Origin: ANME-2 cluster archaeon
Lineage (GTDB): Archaea > Halobacteriota > Methanosarcinia > Methanosarcinales > Methanocomedenaceae
Direction of reading: 5' to 3'
Assembly (NCBI GenBank): GCA_023544605.1
Contig: JAMJFQ010000004.1
Span: 1-33,158, forward strand
Length of the DNA: 33,158 nt
The notes under the pieces were generated by a model, which saw nothing but the letters and a program-made list of their open reading frames with translations, was not told the DNA's origin and did not search any database. The translations under genes were made by a program, and so were the position numbers. Below, piece after piece: positions 15,551 to 24,327 of this stretch (within the stretch, counting starts at the first letter, position 1; the number at the start of each line of letters is the position of its first letter).

Positions 15551-17023
15551 ATGGATAGTGTACTTTCTTTAATACTGTTCATCCCACTCATCGGTGCTGC
15601 CCTCACTCTGTTCACGAAGACTCGTGAATCAGCAAGAATGATCGCATTGATTGGCTCAGCAGTACCTTTGATATTTACGGTAATGATATATCTCCAGTTC
15701 GATAGCACGAAGGCATTTCTGGTATTTCAGTCCGTGGAAAAATTTAGCTGGATAAGCAATCTGGGTATAAATTATTATCTCGGTGTTGATGGAGTCAGCA
15801 TGCCGCTGATTTTATTAAACGCGATACTATGCCCATTGACTGTAATTTATGCATGGGGAGAGAACAAACAACCCAATCAATTCTTTGCACTCCTACTGGT
15901 ATTGCAGGCTGGTGTGTTCGGGGTGTTCATGGCCCTTGATTTCTTCCTGTTCTATATATTCTGGGAACTGACATTGATACCGCTATACTTCCTGATAAGT
16001 ATCTGGGGTGGTCCTAATAAGGACTATGCAGCTATTAAATTCTTCATTTACACACATGTAGCCAGTCTTGTGATGTTACTGGGTATATTTGCGCTGTATT
16101 TCAGTACTGGTGTTAATACCTTTGAGATACCGGTGTTGTTAGAGGCATTTGCGGGTATAACATCTCCTGAAATGAGAGTTGCCATCTTCCTTGCCCTGTT
16201 CTTTGGGTTTTTGGTCAAAATGCCTACCGTTCCATTCCATACCTGGCTGCCAGATGCACATGTGGAAGCACCTACTGCAGGTAGTGTCCTGCTTGCCGGT
16301 GTATTGCTCAAGATGGGCGGATACGGACTTTTCAGGGTATTGTTACCAATGATTGAAGGTCTGGGACCATATCGTTCAGATATAATCACATTGATGGCGG
16401 TGCTGGCTGTGGTAAGCATATTGTATGCAACATTTTTGGCACTTGCGCAAAAAGACCTGAAAAAGATGGTGGCTTACAGCAGTGTAGCCCATATGGGTTA
16501 TGTGATGCTCGGTGCAGCTGCATTCAATTTCATGTCTGTTAGCGGAGCCATGTTTCAGCAGTTCAGTCACGGACTGATAACGGCCGTGCTCTTCATGAGC
16601 GTAGGTGTGATACAGCACAGTGTGCATACCAGGATTATCTCTGACCTGGGTGGATTAGCAGACAGGATGCCTAAACTTGCCTTCCTGATGATGGCCGGAT
16701 TTATGGCTTCACTGGGACTTCCGGCTATGAGTGGTTTTGTTGCTGAGTTCCTGGTACTGACAGGTAGTTATCTTACATTGCCTGTATTTGCACTGTTGGC
16801 AATGCTGGGTATCGTGGCTACGGCTGGATATCATCTATGGGCAATGCAACGGGCCATGTTTGGCAGTTACAACGAAAAACTTGGTGAACCTCATGACCTG
16901 GCATTTTATGAAATGATACCTATGGCAATACTGGTGTTATTGATAATACTGTTCGGAGTATACCCGGGACCAGTGATGGATGTGTTTGAATATGCCAGTA
17001 AGATCATTCCAGGGGTGATGTGA
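15551..17023 (+). CDS. fpoM: F420H2 dehydrogenase subunit FpoM (NuoM-like antiporter subunit)
   Basis: This 490-residue protein of about 14 spans is homologous to NuoM/ND4. Signature segments are FYIFWELTLIPLYFLIS with the channel glutamate, and KMPTVPFHTWLPDAHVEAPT with the pumping lysine and discontinuous helix. GGGGGTGATTTGAG supplies the ribosome site in the end of fpoL. One base separates it from each neighbour, so translation is tightly linked. Confidence 0.96.
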   Translation: MDSVLSLILFIPLIGAALTLFTKTRESARMIALIGSAVPLIFTVMIYLQFDSTKAFLVFQSVEKFSWISNLGINYYLGVDGVSMPLILLNAILCPLTVIYAWGENKQPNQFFALLLVLQAGVFGVFMALDFFLFYIFWELTLIPLYFLISIWGGPNKDYAAIKFFIYTHVASLVMLLGIFALYFSTGVNTFEIPVLLEAFAGITSPEMRVAIFLALFFGFLVKMPTVPFHTWLPDAHVEAPTAGSVLLAGVLLKMGGYGLFRVLLPMIEGLGPYRSDIITLMAVLAVVSILYATFLALAQKDLKKMVAYSSVAHMGYVMLGAAAFNFMSVSGAMFQQFSHGLITAVLFMSVGVIQHSVHTRIISDLGGLADRMPKLAFLMMAGFMASLGLPAMSGFVAEFLVLTGSYLTLPVFALLAMLGIVATAGYHLWAMQRAMFGSYNEKLGEPHDLAFYEMIPMAILVLLIILFGVYPGPVMDVFEYASKIIPGVM

Positions 17024-17024
17024 T

Positions 17025-18503
17025 ATGAGTATAGTTGATTTTATCTCCCAATTCGCTCCAGAAGTGATACTGACCATTGCGGCTCTTGCTGTAATGATAA
17101 TAGGTCTCGGTCTTGGAACAAAAGAGAAAAGGGCACTGGGGTATCTTGCTGCAATCTCCCTAATTGTGGCCACTCTCATCATTGTGTTCAGGGGAACATA
17201 TCATTTGCAGTTAGAAGGCATAATGGCAGATTCCCTGACCATCGACCCCATGAGCCAGTTCTTCAAATTGACATTCTTACTGGTATCATTGATCGTGGTT
17301 ATAGCATCGCTTAAGCAATATGATAACCATTCGAATCAGGATGAGTATTATACTTTGATACTGCTTGGTACAATCGGTATGATGGTAGTGGCTTCAGCTA
17401 TTGACATTGTGACCATGTTCATTGGATTTGAACTGGCCAGTCTGTCCACCTATGCGCTGGCAGGGTTCAACAAGAAGGACCCGAGTAGTATGGAAGCTGC
17501 GATAAAGTACTTTATCGTGGGTGCCCTGTCATCAACGCTGCTGTTGTTCGGTCTGTCATATTTGTATGGTTTGAGCGGTGGACTCACCAATATCGGTGAA
17601 ATTGCAGATTACTTTAGCATGAATCCTGGTATCATCCAGAGCCCGATGGGTATAATGGCTATGGTATTGATCGTGGCCGGATTTGGATTTAAGATGGCTT
17701 TGGTACCGTTCCATATGTGGGCGCCGGATACTTATCAAGGCTCACCAACCGTGATATCTGCATTATTGGCAGCCGGATCCAAGAAGATGGCGTTCGTGGC
17801 AGCTTTCAGGGTATTATTGATTGCGATGATAGCCATTAAGGTCGATATAGCAATGGTGTTCATAATTCTTGCAATACTTACTATGACCCTTGGTAATGTG
17901 GTTGCCCTTAGTCAGAAGAGCCTGAAACGAATGCTTGCTTATTCTTCTGTAGCGCAGGCTGGATACATTTCCATGGTGTTTGTGGTCATGTCACCCGAAG
18001 CAATGACTGGCGCAGTCCTATATGTTATGTCTCATGCTTTCATGAAGACGGGAGCTTTCATTGCAGTGGCAGCTTTGGGTTATATGCTATTGAGGGAAAA
18101 CATCAGTGCTAAGGATGTTGATCATCTGGACAATTTTGCCGGTCTTGGTAAGAGGTCGCCATTTTTGGCATTCAGCATTATGATATTCCTGTTCGCCCTG
18201 GCAGGTATTCCACCAACGGCAGGTTTTGTCAGTAAGTTCATACTGTTCTATTCAGTACTGAAAGGCGGATTTGTGTTTTTGGTGATTATTGCCATATTGA
18301 ACAGCGCATTGTCCCTGTATTATTATGCCAGGGTCGTGAAATATATGTATGTACTGCCGCCTTCATCCAGCGAGAAATTGGCATTGCCAGGGGCATATTC
18401 CCTTGCCATTTTACTAGCACTGATAGGAGTGTTGGCAATAGGTATTGTTCCAGAACCTTTTGTCAACTGGGCAGCAAGTGCAGCTAATGTACTGGGACTA
18501 TAG
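17025..18503 (+). CDS. fpoN: F420H2 dehydrogenase subunit FpoN (NuoN-like antiporter subunit)
   Basis: This 492-residue protein of about 14 spans is homologous to NuoN/ND2. The channel glutamate is in MFIGFELASLSTYALAGF. The central lysine region is KMALVPFHMWAPDTYQGSP. It forms the proton channel closest to FpoK and FpoJ. GGGGTGATGTGAT precedes the ATG. The gene is followed after 12 bases by fpoO. Confidence 0.96.
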   Translation: MSIVDFISQFAPEVILTIAALAVMIIGLGLGTKEKRALGYLAAISLIVATLIIVFRGTYHLQLEGIMADSLTIDPMSQFFKLTFLLVSLIVVIASLKQYDNHSNQDEYYTLILLGTIGMMVVASAIDIVTMFIGFELASLSTYALAGFNKKDPSSMEAAIKYFIVGALSSTLLLFGLSYLYGLSGGLTNIGEIADYFSMNPGIIQSPMGIMAMVLIVAGFGFKMALVPFHMWAPDTYQGSPTVISALLAAGSKKMAFVAAFRVLLIAMIAIKVDIAMVFIILAILTMTLGNVVALSQKSLKRMLAYSSVAQAGYISMVFVVMSPEAMTGAVLYVMSHAFMKTGAFIAVAALGYMLLRENISAKDVDHLDNFAGLGKRSPFLAFSIMIFLFALAGIPPTAGFVSKFILFYSVLKGGFVFLVIIAILNSALSLYYYARVVKYMYVLPPSSSEKLALPGAYSLAILLALIGVLAIGIVPEPFVNWAASAANVLGL

Positions 18504-18515
18504 GAGGTGAATAAA

Positions 18516-18869
18516 ATGGGAGATTGTGATTTATGCGGTGTATCAAGACCCACTCTATGTCCTGTTAAACCAGACGTACCGAGATTCAGAAAAGCCTTCC
18601 CTTCAGGTATGTGGATGGGCCTATGCGAAGAATGTACCAATGCTTCCCATGATGCCACCAGGATTCGAATAGAAGTAGATGCCAAGAAATGCGACCTGTG
18701 CAGTAAAAAGAATGAACAACTATATGTTGTGGAGATAAGAGTTCCTGATTTTAGCGAGCCTTATTACAAGGAGAAAGAGGTGAATCTGTGTGAAACCTGC
18801 CTTGAAGCCACAGAAGATGCATACAACAAGCGGCAGGCAGAAAAGGCGGCACATGAGGACCACCATTAA
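18516..18869 (+). CDS. fpoO: F420H2 dehydrogenase subunit FpoO (cysteine-rich)
   Basis: This 117-residue soluble protein is found at the end of Methanosarcinales fpo operons and has no complex I counterpart. Four CxxC pairs are visible: Cys4/7, Cys37/40, Cys59/62 and Cys92/95, plus Cys15. The pattern suggests zinc-ribbon or iron-sulfur binding; a [2Fe-2S] role has been proposed for the family. The ATG at 18516 follows AGGAGGTG; an in-frame GTG at 18507 lies in the ribosome site itself. It is the last gene before the operon terminator. Confidence 0.93.
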   Translation: MGDCDLCGVSRPTLCPVKPDVPRFRKAFPSGMWMGLCEECTNASHDATRIRIEVDAKKCDLCSKKNEQLYVVEIRVPDFSEPYYKEKEVNLCETCLEATEDAYNKRQAEKAAHEDHH

Positions 18870-18876
18870 TTTCAAT

Positions 18877-18905
18877 AGGGGTGTATACCCCTTTTCTTCT
18901 TTTTA
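18877..18905 (+). terminator. Terminator of the fpo operon
   Basis: AGGGGT-GTAT-ACCCCT forms a six-pair hairpin followed by TTTCTTCTTTTT. A further T-run near 18911-18917 follows. It separates fpo from the convergent tRNA-modification gene, whose stop is at 18935. Confidence 0.7.
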
Positions 18906-18934
18906 TCATAGTTTTTTTAATCTCTATTTTGTGA

Positions 18935-20182
18935 TTAATTTAGCCGCTCGCCAATCAAATAGGTTGCTGTTGAATCGATAATCCTCACATTATACCACGT
19001 TCCCAGTGGAAGATTTTCTTGAATCACAACTATGTTATAGTAGATGTCCCGACCGGATGTGGAATTATTCTTTCCCTTCTCGGTTGTAAGTATACGGACT
19101 TTCGTTCCGATCTTCCCCTGTAACAGTTCCCGATTAAGAGTATGATGTGAGTGAGTGAGTACTCTTGAGAGGTCTTTTTTTTGCCAGTCCGGTATATCGC
19201 GCAGCAGGGATGCAGGGGTATTGGGTCTTGGAGAGTATCGGGTAATGTTGACCTTTTGAGGTTTTATCTCTAGTAATAGTTTTTGTGTTGCATAAAAATC
19301 CTCATTTGTCTCGGTGGGATATCCCACAATAAAGTCCGTTGATAAGATGATATCCGGGAACCTTTGCCTGAATGCATGTACAATATGTTTGAACTCGTCT
19401 ACGGTATGCTTACGATTCATGGATTCCAGTACCTTATCAGAACCTGACTGTATGGGAAGATGCAGGAACTTGAAAATGTGGTGGTCTTCGAATGCATTCA
19501 CCATTTCATCTACAATATCAAGCACAGTGAAGGGATTCATCATGCCTACCCGTATCATATGGTCACCATCAAGAGCAGTTATTGCGTTAAGGAGGTCGGG
19601 CAGCCGCTCTTCTCTATCCAGTCCGTAAGCTGCGACATCTTGTGAGCTTAGCTGTATCTCCATGGCACCTTGTGCCATTAATGACTTGACATTATTGACG
19701 ATATCAGGAATGGGGCGACTGACCAATTCTCCCCGGGCTTGCTTTACAATACAGTAGGAACAGTGTCCAACGCAACCCTGTGAGATGCTGACCACCCCGG
19801 TCACGCCTTCAACTATGGGTGTTCTAAGGGCTGAATCCGAGGTTTTGGCTGCTTCACTATCCCCCTTCCCGGCAATAGTTGCAATGTCATCCAGGGAAGA
19901 TGGTGTGATTATCTGGCAGGGTATTCCTTCAAGGGTGTCGGGTTGGGCGGCAGGCAGGCATCCCGCCACAATAACCTGTTTTCCAGTAGTTGACATTGAA
20001 TGGATATATTTTAAGACGTTACGCTGAGTGGTCTGGGTGACGGTGCAGGTGTTCACCACCACCATATCAGCGGAATCTACACTATCAATAAAAGTATGGC
20101 CGTGGGCTGTAAGTACCTGTTTCATCCTGAGACTATCAGCCTTATTGGCAGTACAGCCGAATGTCTGGATATGTATCCTCAT
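18935..20182 (-). CDS. tRNA t6A37 methylthiotransferase (radical SAM, MtaB/CDKAL1 type)
   Basis: This 415-residue methylthiotransferase adds a methylthio group to N6-threonylcarbamoyladenosine at tRNA position 37. The N-terminal UPF0004 domain carries cluster ligands Cys10, Cys46 and Cys75. The radical SAM cluster is Cys137-x3-Cys141-x2-Cys144 (GCVGHCSYC). A C-terminal TRAM-like RNA-binding region lies at about 355-415. The archaeal CDKAL1-like branch is the closest in type. It lies 14 bases after purP on the same strand and is probably cotranscribed. No clear ribosome site precedes its ATG. Confidence 0.9.
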   Translation of the reverse strand: MRIHIQTFGCTANKADSLRMKQVLTAHGHTFIDSVDSADMVVVNTCTVTQTTQRNVLKYIHSMSTTGKQVIVAGCLPAAQPDTLEGIPCQIITPSSLDDIATIAGKGDSEAAKTSDSALRTPIVEGVTGVVSISQGCVGHCSYCIVKQARGELVSRPIPDIVNNVKSLMAQGAMEIQLSSQDVAAYGLDREERLPDLLNAITALDGDHMIRVGMMNPFTVLDIVDEMVNAFEDHHIFKFLHLPIQSGSDKVLESMNRKHTVDEFKHIVHAFRQRFPDIILSTDFIVGYPTETNEDFYATQKLLLEIKPQKVNITRYSPRPNTPASLLRDIPDWQKKDLSRVLTHSHHTLNRELLQGKIGTKVRILTTEKGKNNSTSGRDIYYNIVVIQENLPLGTWYNVRIIDSTATYLIGERLN

Positions 20183-20196
20183 CTTGGAGGCAGAAG

Positions 20197-21354
20197 TTAG
20201 GTTACAATCTTATCTAGTTTTTCCAATTCGATGGCGTTACGAATCTCCATGGCAAGTCGCCTTCCCGAACTCATGGGAACACGCCAGATAGTATTGCCGT
20301 AAGGGTGTCCTACCGACATATGTACATTGGTGCCGCCGCCTACCCTGGGTGCCACGTCATAGATGTAGAAATTGAGGTCTTTATCCACACATGTCTGGAG
20401 ACAGAATGGACCGATGATACCCGGGTCGTAATATTTCTGGGTAGCAGCTACATATTTCTCTGCCAGTTCGAAGGCTTCTTCCAGCAGTGATTCGCGAAGA
20501 GTGGCTGAATTGTGGCCGCAGACCGTATATTCAGGGGTTATCTGGTGGGGTTTTAGTGTCATCTGTTGTGGTGCCGGGAGCCTGACATGACCGTCCAGGC
20601 TCGTCTCGAACCGCCAGTCGATTCCCAGCAGTTCCAGGGGACTGAGTTCTTCTTCAATAGGTGAATAGAAGAAATCAAGGTTAAAGACCGGGCCGATGAT
20701 ATAACGCTCAATACGGGCGTTGTCGAGAGCGTCCTGGGTGATTACGTTCTGGGCCAGCAGTGCTTCTGATTTTTCCACGTATTCGGCATAGGATGCCGCT
20801 GAGAAGAAACCGCGTTCTAATTTCTTTACTGCATGAGGCAGTTTTACCATGACCAGTTCATCGATATCCTGTGGGTCGCTAAGTTTTTCCGGGTAGGGAA
20901 GTCCTGCTTTTTCCAGCAGCCAGTAATAATCCTGTTCTTCCCCCCTCTCTTCACTGCGCAGCAAATTCCTGCTGCCCACCAGCGGCACCCTGAAATCGTT
21001 TTCAACTTCATCTATGCCGCAGTACGAAGTGAATGAGCGGTTGGGTATGAACAGCACATTGTTGTCAATGAGGGCCTGCTGTGCATCAGGTTGAAGTATC
21101 TCGTCGAATTGGTCGTATACAACCCAGTCATCCACTACGCCGCGCATGACGCATCCGTCTTCGTCACACATGGTCCTGAAGTATTTGGTATAGGTCTTCT
21201 CACGACCACTGCGGCAAACAGCATAGGTGCTAAAGCCTTCTTCTACGGCCCCGTCGAACACGTCCAGGGCTGAATGGGATGCCACAGCTCCTATCTTGTA
21301 TTCTGTGGGATTATATTCCTGCAGGACTTCGATAATTTCGTTTCGGTCTATCAT
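20197..21354 (-). CDS. purP: Formate-phosphoribosylaminoimidazolecarboxamide ligase (PurP family)
   Basis: This 385-residue ATP-grasp protein of the PurP family (DUF1246 plus DUF1297) is the archaeal enzyme forming FAICAR from AICAR, formate and ATP in purine synthesis. Recognisable blocks are IGAVASHSALDVFDGAVEEGF at the N-terminus, RYIIGPVFNLDFFYSP in the middle and YDVAPRVGGGTNVHM near the C-terminus for ATP and metal binding. A paralogous group of uncertain activity exists in methanogens, so the exact reaction is likely but not certain. GAGGGC lies 11 bases before the ATG. A TATA-like TTTTTATA (minus strand) lies at about 21413-21420. Confidence 0.87.
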   Translation of the reverse strand: MIDRNEIIEVLQEYNPTEYKIGAVASHSALDVFDGAVEEGFSTYAVCRSGREKTYTKYFRTMCDEDGCVMRGVVDDWVVYDQFDEILQPDAQQALIDNNVLFIPNRSFTSYCGIDEVENDFRVPLVGSRNLLRSEERGEEQDYYWLLEKAGLPYPEKLSDPQDIDELVMVKLPHAVKKLERGFFSAASYAEYVEKSEALLAQNVITQDALDNARIERYIIGPVFNLDFFYSPIEEELSPLELLGIDWRFETSLDGHVRLPAPQQMTLKPHQITPEYTVCGHNSATLRESLLEEAFELAEKYVAATQKYYDPGIIGPFCLQTCVDKDLNFYIYDVAPRVGGGTNVHMSVGHPYGNTIWRVPMSSGRRLAMEIRNAIELEKLDKIVT

Positions 21355-21520
21355 TTTGAATTGCCCTCGTAAAATGAATGTTGAATAATGTGGTGGTAAA
21401 AGGATAGATGATTATAAAAAGGTGCTGTTTTCTGTTATATTCTAGTAGTGAAAGCATAAGGATTAATAGTCAGTAAGGTTTAATTGGTAGCACCGAAATA
21501 AGTTAAAAATTGATATATAT

Positions 21521-21591
21521 GCGGCCGTGGTCTAGCGGTATGACAGAGGCTTCCCAAGCCTCTAATCCGGGTTCGATTCCCGGCGGCCGCA
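21521..21591 (+). tRNA. tRNA-Gly (anticodon CCC)
   Basis: A complete 71-base cloverleaf is visible. The acceptor GCGGCCG pairs with CGGCCGC. The anticodon stem GAGGC/GCCTC encloses loop TTCCCAA, giving anticodon CCC. The T arm is CCGGG-TTCGATT-CCCGG, and the discriminator is A. No intron is present and CCA is not encoded. A run of eight T follows immediately as terminator. The gene borders the mobile region on its right, but no copy of its 3' end was seen further right. Confidence 0.97.
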
Positions 21592-21749
21592 TTTTTTTTC
21601 AATAACTCCTGGGGTTGCAGGATTAGATACTATTGGTTAATTCAATTATTTTAATTAATAATCATATTAATTGGATCATAATTTTACGATACTTGACCAT
21701 TGATTCACCGAATATTAAATATTATATGGTATATTATATTTTTTTAATA

Positions 21750-21812
21750 GTACATAAAGTATAACTTTTTGTACTCAAGTTAATCCGACCGAAGGGAGGA
21801 TTTTCTTGTTTT
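21750..21812 (+). repeat. 63-bp inverted repeat, left copy
   Basis: This unit matches the reverse complement of 24328-24390 at 62 of 63 positions; the only difference is A at 21792. It folds as two consecutive hairpins: GTACATAAAGT/ACTTTTTGTAC around ATA, then CAAGTTAATCC/GGATTTTCTTG around an 11-base loop. The four bases just outside it (AATA, 21746-21749) recur just outside the right copy. It resembles an element end or a small palindromic mobile repeat. Confidence 0.85.
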
Positions 21813-22025
21813 TTAAAATATTAACTTTATAGTAAACTATAAAATATCAAAATAAATGATAATGAACATTTAAAACAAAAAAAACCCTAAAAAACCGTTG
21901 GAAAATATCGGTATTATTAAATATAGTGCAATTCTTGAAGATTCCCGTTGAAAATTGTCCCCTTTTTCCCACCAATTTTGACCCACCTTAATATGACTTT
22001 TCATACCTTTAATAGTTACTCATTG
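21813..22025. other. A/T-rich non-coding stretch between repeat and IS
   Basis: No credible gene is visible. There is an 8-bp-arm hairpin, TTTATAGT-AA-ACTATAAA, at 21826-21843. Near 21951-21989 the reverse strand reads GGTGGGTCAAAATTGGTGGG followed by an A- and G-rich run. This resembles the repeated terminal motifs of IS21-type elements and may be an old remnant. The remaining sequence between the tRNA and 21750 (21600-21749) is also A/T-rich and shows nothing further. Confidence 0.4.
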
Positions 22026-23422
22026 GTGATCGGTTAAGCCCTCCATTGGTCCATTAATCTCTTCCTATTAACATTCGGGTCAAGCGCTTGACTTTGATAT
22101 ACTTCAAAAAGCTCCATAAGACCTGCATCAATCTCCGCATAGTCAAGAACAGCGTCCAAAAGTCTATGTGATTTTTCAGCAAATATCGTTGCCCACCTCA
22201 AATGAGTATAACGAGGTGCATTTTCAAGATTTGCCGAAAACACCAGGCAATAAACACGTCTCGACACTATCAACGTTAATATCCCTACCCACAGAAGAGC
22301 TTCCACCACCTGTGGGTTTGAAGTTGGCAGTATGTCGATACCGTATCTGCTTTTAAGTTCTTTAAAAATAAACTCAATTTCCCATCTGGCCGAATACAAG
22401 ACCGCAATGTCTTCAGCATCAAGACGTTCAACGGGAATATTTGTGATATATACATGATGCTTTTTAACTTCTTTATTGTACGTTGCGACAAGCCGAAAAC
22501 GTTTAGCATCTCCCTTTTGTTTCCCATTATATGCTCTACGTTTAAACTCCACTTCTACTTCCACATCAACAACGTGTCTCTTCAGTTTAGGCAATACTTC
22601 GCTTAACCTTTTTCCGACAACATCTATAGAACGTCCACGCCAGGTACGTTTTGTCCCAACGATGAGTGGGTCAACATTACTTTTCAACCTGCTGACGAAA
22701 TATCCTCCATTTTCATCAATGCGCGCAAACGTATTATGTTTGTAAAAACCCAGATTAATAAGCAATATTCGATCCTTTATCCAGGGACCTATCCGAAGCG
22801 TCTTCACCTCATGGGTACGTTCTCCACATAATGCTATACGTTTGGTCCATCTTCCACAGCACTTACGAGAAGACTCAACTTAACACCCGCAGCAACTTTC
22901 CTCGTCCTTACTGCCGGCCATTTATCAGCTAATTTTTTATGTAGTCGGATAATCGTGCTGTCTTGAATTACAAGGTCTTCAAAGCTAACCAACTTATCTT
23001 TCAATACTCGAGAAGGGTTCATTGTGATGTTTTCTAGCCCATGAATGACACATGCATGAAGAAAATCTACAAGTTCTGGTGTGAAGCGATCATAGAAACT
23101 GCTACGGCTAATGTGTATTTCACCTTTTTCTTCGTAGAGCCGTCGTAAACATGCTAATGTTCTCTGGAGCTGCACACCAAAACCCAAGGTTAATGACCAA
23201 AACATAAGTGCAGGGTCAATCTTTCGGTCTCGCTTTACAAATCCTGCTTCTTCAGCGGTTTTCCTAAGCCATTCTGCTGAAAAAATTCTGTTGAGTTCTT
23301 CTTCGATTAACCGAGGTTTTTCTGGTTGTTGTATCTTTTGTGCCACGCGGCATCCCCTCCGCATGTAGAAAAAACGTATTGAGTTGTAATATAATTGTCG
23401 ATTATTTACCTTAACCGATCAC
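22026..23422 (-). mobile_element. Decayed IS4-family insertion sequence
   Basis: Perfect 13-bp terminal inverted repeats, GTGATCGGTTAAG at 22026-22038 and CTTAACCGATCAC at 23410-23422, delimit a 1,397-bp element. Its one transposase gene is frameshifted. The bases outside the ends do not match, so no target duplication is visible. That points to a rearrangement or deletion at one end after insertion. It lies inside the larger segment flanked by the 63-bp inverted repeats. Confidence 0.82.
22034..23346 (-). pseudogene. IS4-family transposase, frameshifted and active-site mutated
   Basis: Two reading pieces form one DDE transposase of about 435 residues. The N-terminal piece (to about 22834) holds the first catalytic Asp, in IQDSTIIRL. 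The C-terminal piece (from 22807) holds the IS4 YREK signature, Tyr-x2-Arg-x3-Glu-x6-Lys, in YSARWEIEFIFKELK. One missing base near 22845 breaks the frame; restored, the link reads KRIALCGERTHEVKTLRIG. The second catalytic Asp is Asn in LLINLGFYKH, from an AAT codon where GAT is expected. Either lesion should abolish transposition. The likely start is GTG at 23346 behind GGAGGGGA. No slippery sequence supports programmed shifting. Confidence 0.87.
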
Positions 23423-23623
23423 GTATGGAAAGTTATTATTGAATGTAAAGGTTATGCTGATAAAGAAGCAATTGAACAATTGAAACGTTATCGTGCGAAT
23501 TATCCAGAAATTACAAGGTGTTTATTAGTTGCATCTAAAGTAAGTAAAGAGGCTATAAAAGAAGCAGAGTTAAACCAAATAGAAGTTTTTGAAACATTTT
23601 TTAAGTTTGAAAAAATAGTTTGA
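23423..23623 (+). pseudogene. 3' fragment of a PD-(D/E)XK nuclease-like gene
   Basis: An open frame of 66 codons runs from the IS end to a TGA at 23621. It starts VWKVIIECKGYADKEAIEQL. The IIECKG segment fits the (E/Q)xK half of a restriction-endonuclease-like core, followed by helix and strand elements typical of the fold. The N-terminal half, with the expected upstream Asp, is missing. The sequence left of the IS does not supply it. The gene was evidently cut by the IS and then lost its 5' part. Family assignment beyond the nuclease fold is not possible. Confidence 0.6.
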
Positions 23624-23689
23624 ATTATGAAAACTTCAAAAAATACTTAAATCTGAGCATCCAGTGACTGGAAGAAAAATAAGGAGTTT

Positions 23690-23862
23690 CTATTTCTCAA
23701 CCCTGTCTTCTTGAATCCTTTTCGGAAATTGCAGATATTTTTTGCAGGTTAATTCATCGCCTACATCCCAAACCTTATCATGTGGTACCCTTTTACCACA
23801 CATCGTACGTTTTTGTAAGGGTTCATCATCTTCATTTACCTGTACTAAAGGTGTTTTGGCAT
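23690..23862 (-). pseudogene. Frameshifted small gene, about 57 residues
   Basis: Read on the minus strand, an ATG at 23862 starts MPK and runs into an early stop. One added base in the AAAA run gives a continuous product MPKTPLVQVNEDDEPLQKR, then TMCGKRVPHDKVWDVGDELTC and KKYLQFPKRIQEDRVEK to the stop at 23690. The two cysteines and the charged, compact character suggest a small metal-binding or regulatory protein. GGGAG lies about 10 bases before the ATG. The reading is inferred. Nothing else is seen in 23624-23689 or 23863-23930. Confidence 0.45.
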
Positions 23863-23978
23863 TTTAATTAAAACTCCCATATCACCCCTCAATCCCTCTC
23901 AATTCCATTCCAACGGTCTGTAACCCGCAGAGAGATTATAAGTATCAAAAGATTCAGTTTTAATGTAGGAGTTTAACT

Positions 23979-24263
23979 ATGGTGATAATAGATCCCTGCC
24001 AACGCCTCAATACGATCCAAAACCAACTGGTACCTGGCATGATCAAAAATGCTCATGAGATTGCGGCATCTGGTGCTACAAATATAAGATCGGCCATCGA
24101 ACAAAATCTGCCTGAACTTGAAAAGAATTGCTACGAACTTGCGGCACGGTGTGAGAAAAAATGGCCGAAATGTGGAGAGGAAGTTGAATTGTGCAATGAA
24201 AAGAGGATACAAAAACTATTCCAGGATACCAGAGATGAACTTGAACATATCTGGAAAGAATGA
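23979..24263 (+). CDS. Hypothetical 94-residue helical protein
   Basis: I do not recognise this protein. It is predicted to be mostly alpha-helical, with four cysteines (Cys7, 51, 58 and 65, the last in WPKCGEE) and no membrane segment or signal peptide. TAGGAG lies eight bases before the ATG, and TTATAAG near 23936-23942 is a plausible TATA box, so it looks expressed. It is the only intact gene between the two 63-bp inverted repeats, so it may be cargo of the bracketed segment. Confidence 0.6.
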   Translation: MVIIDPCQRLNTIQNQLVPGMIKNAHEIAASGATNIRSAIEQNLPELEKNCYELAARCEKKWPKCGEEVELCNEKRIQKLFQDTRDELEHIWKE

Positions 24264-24327
24264 GAAGAACAACAAAAGGTCATGGAAAGCCATAGACGTC
24301 AACAATAACAAATAACGTAATCTGAAC

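Noticed and set aside
22800..22850. Programmed -1 frameshift joining the two transposase pieces
   Set aside because: A slip at CCAAAC would join the frames, but there is no A-rich slippery heptamer. IS4 elements generally do not use this mechanism, and the catalytic Asp is also mutated.
22026..23422. Target-site duplication around the IS4 element
   Set aside because: Bases left of 22026 and right of 23422 do not match over any IS4-like length. The matching G/C just outside the 12-bp core extends the inverted repeat instead.
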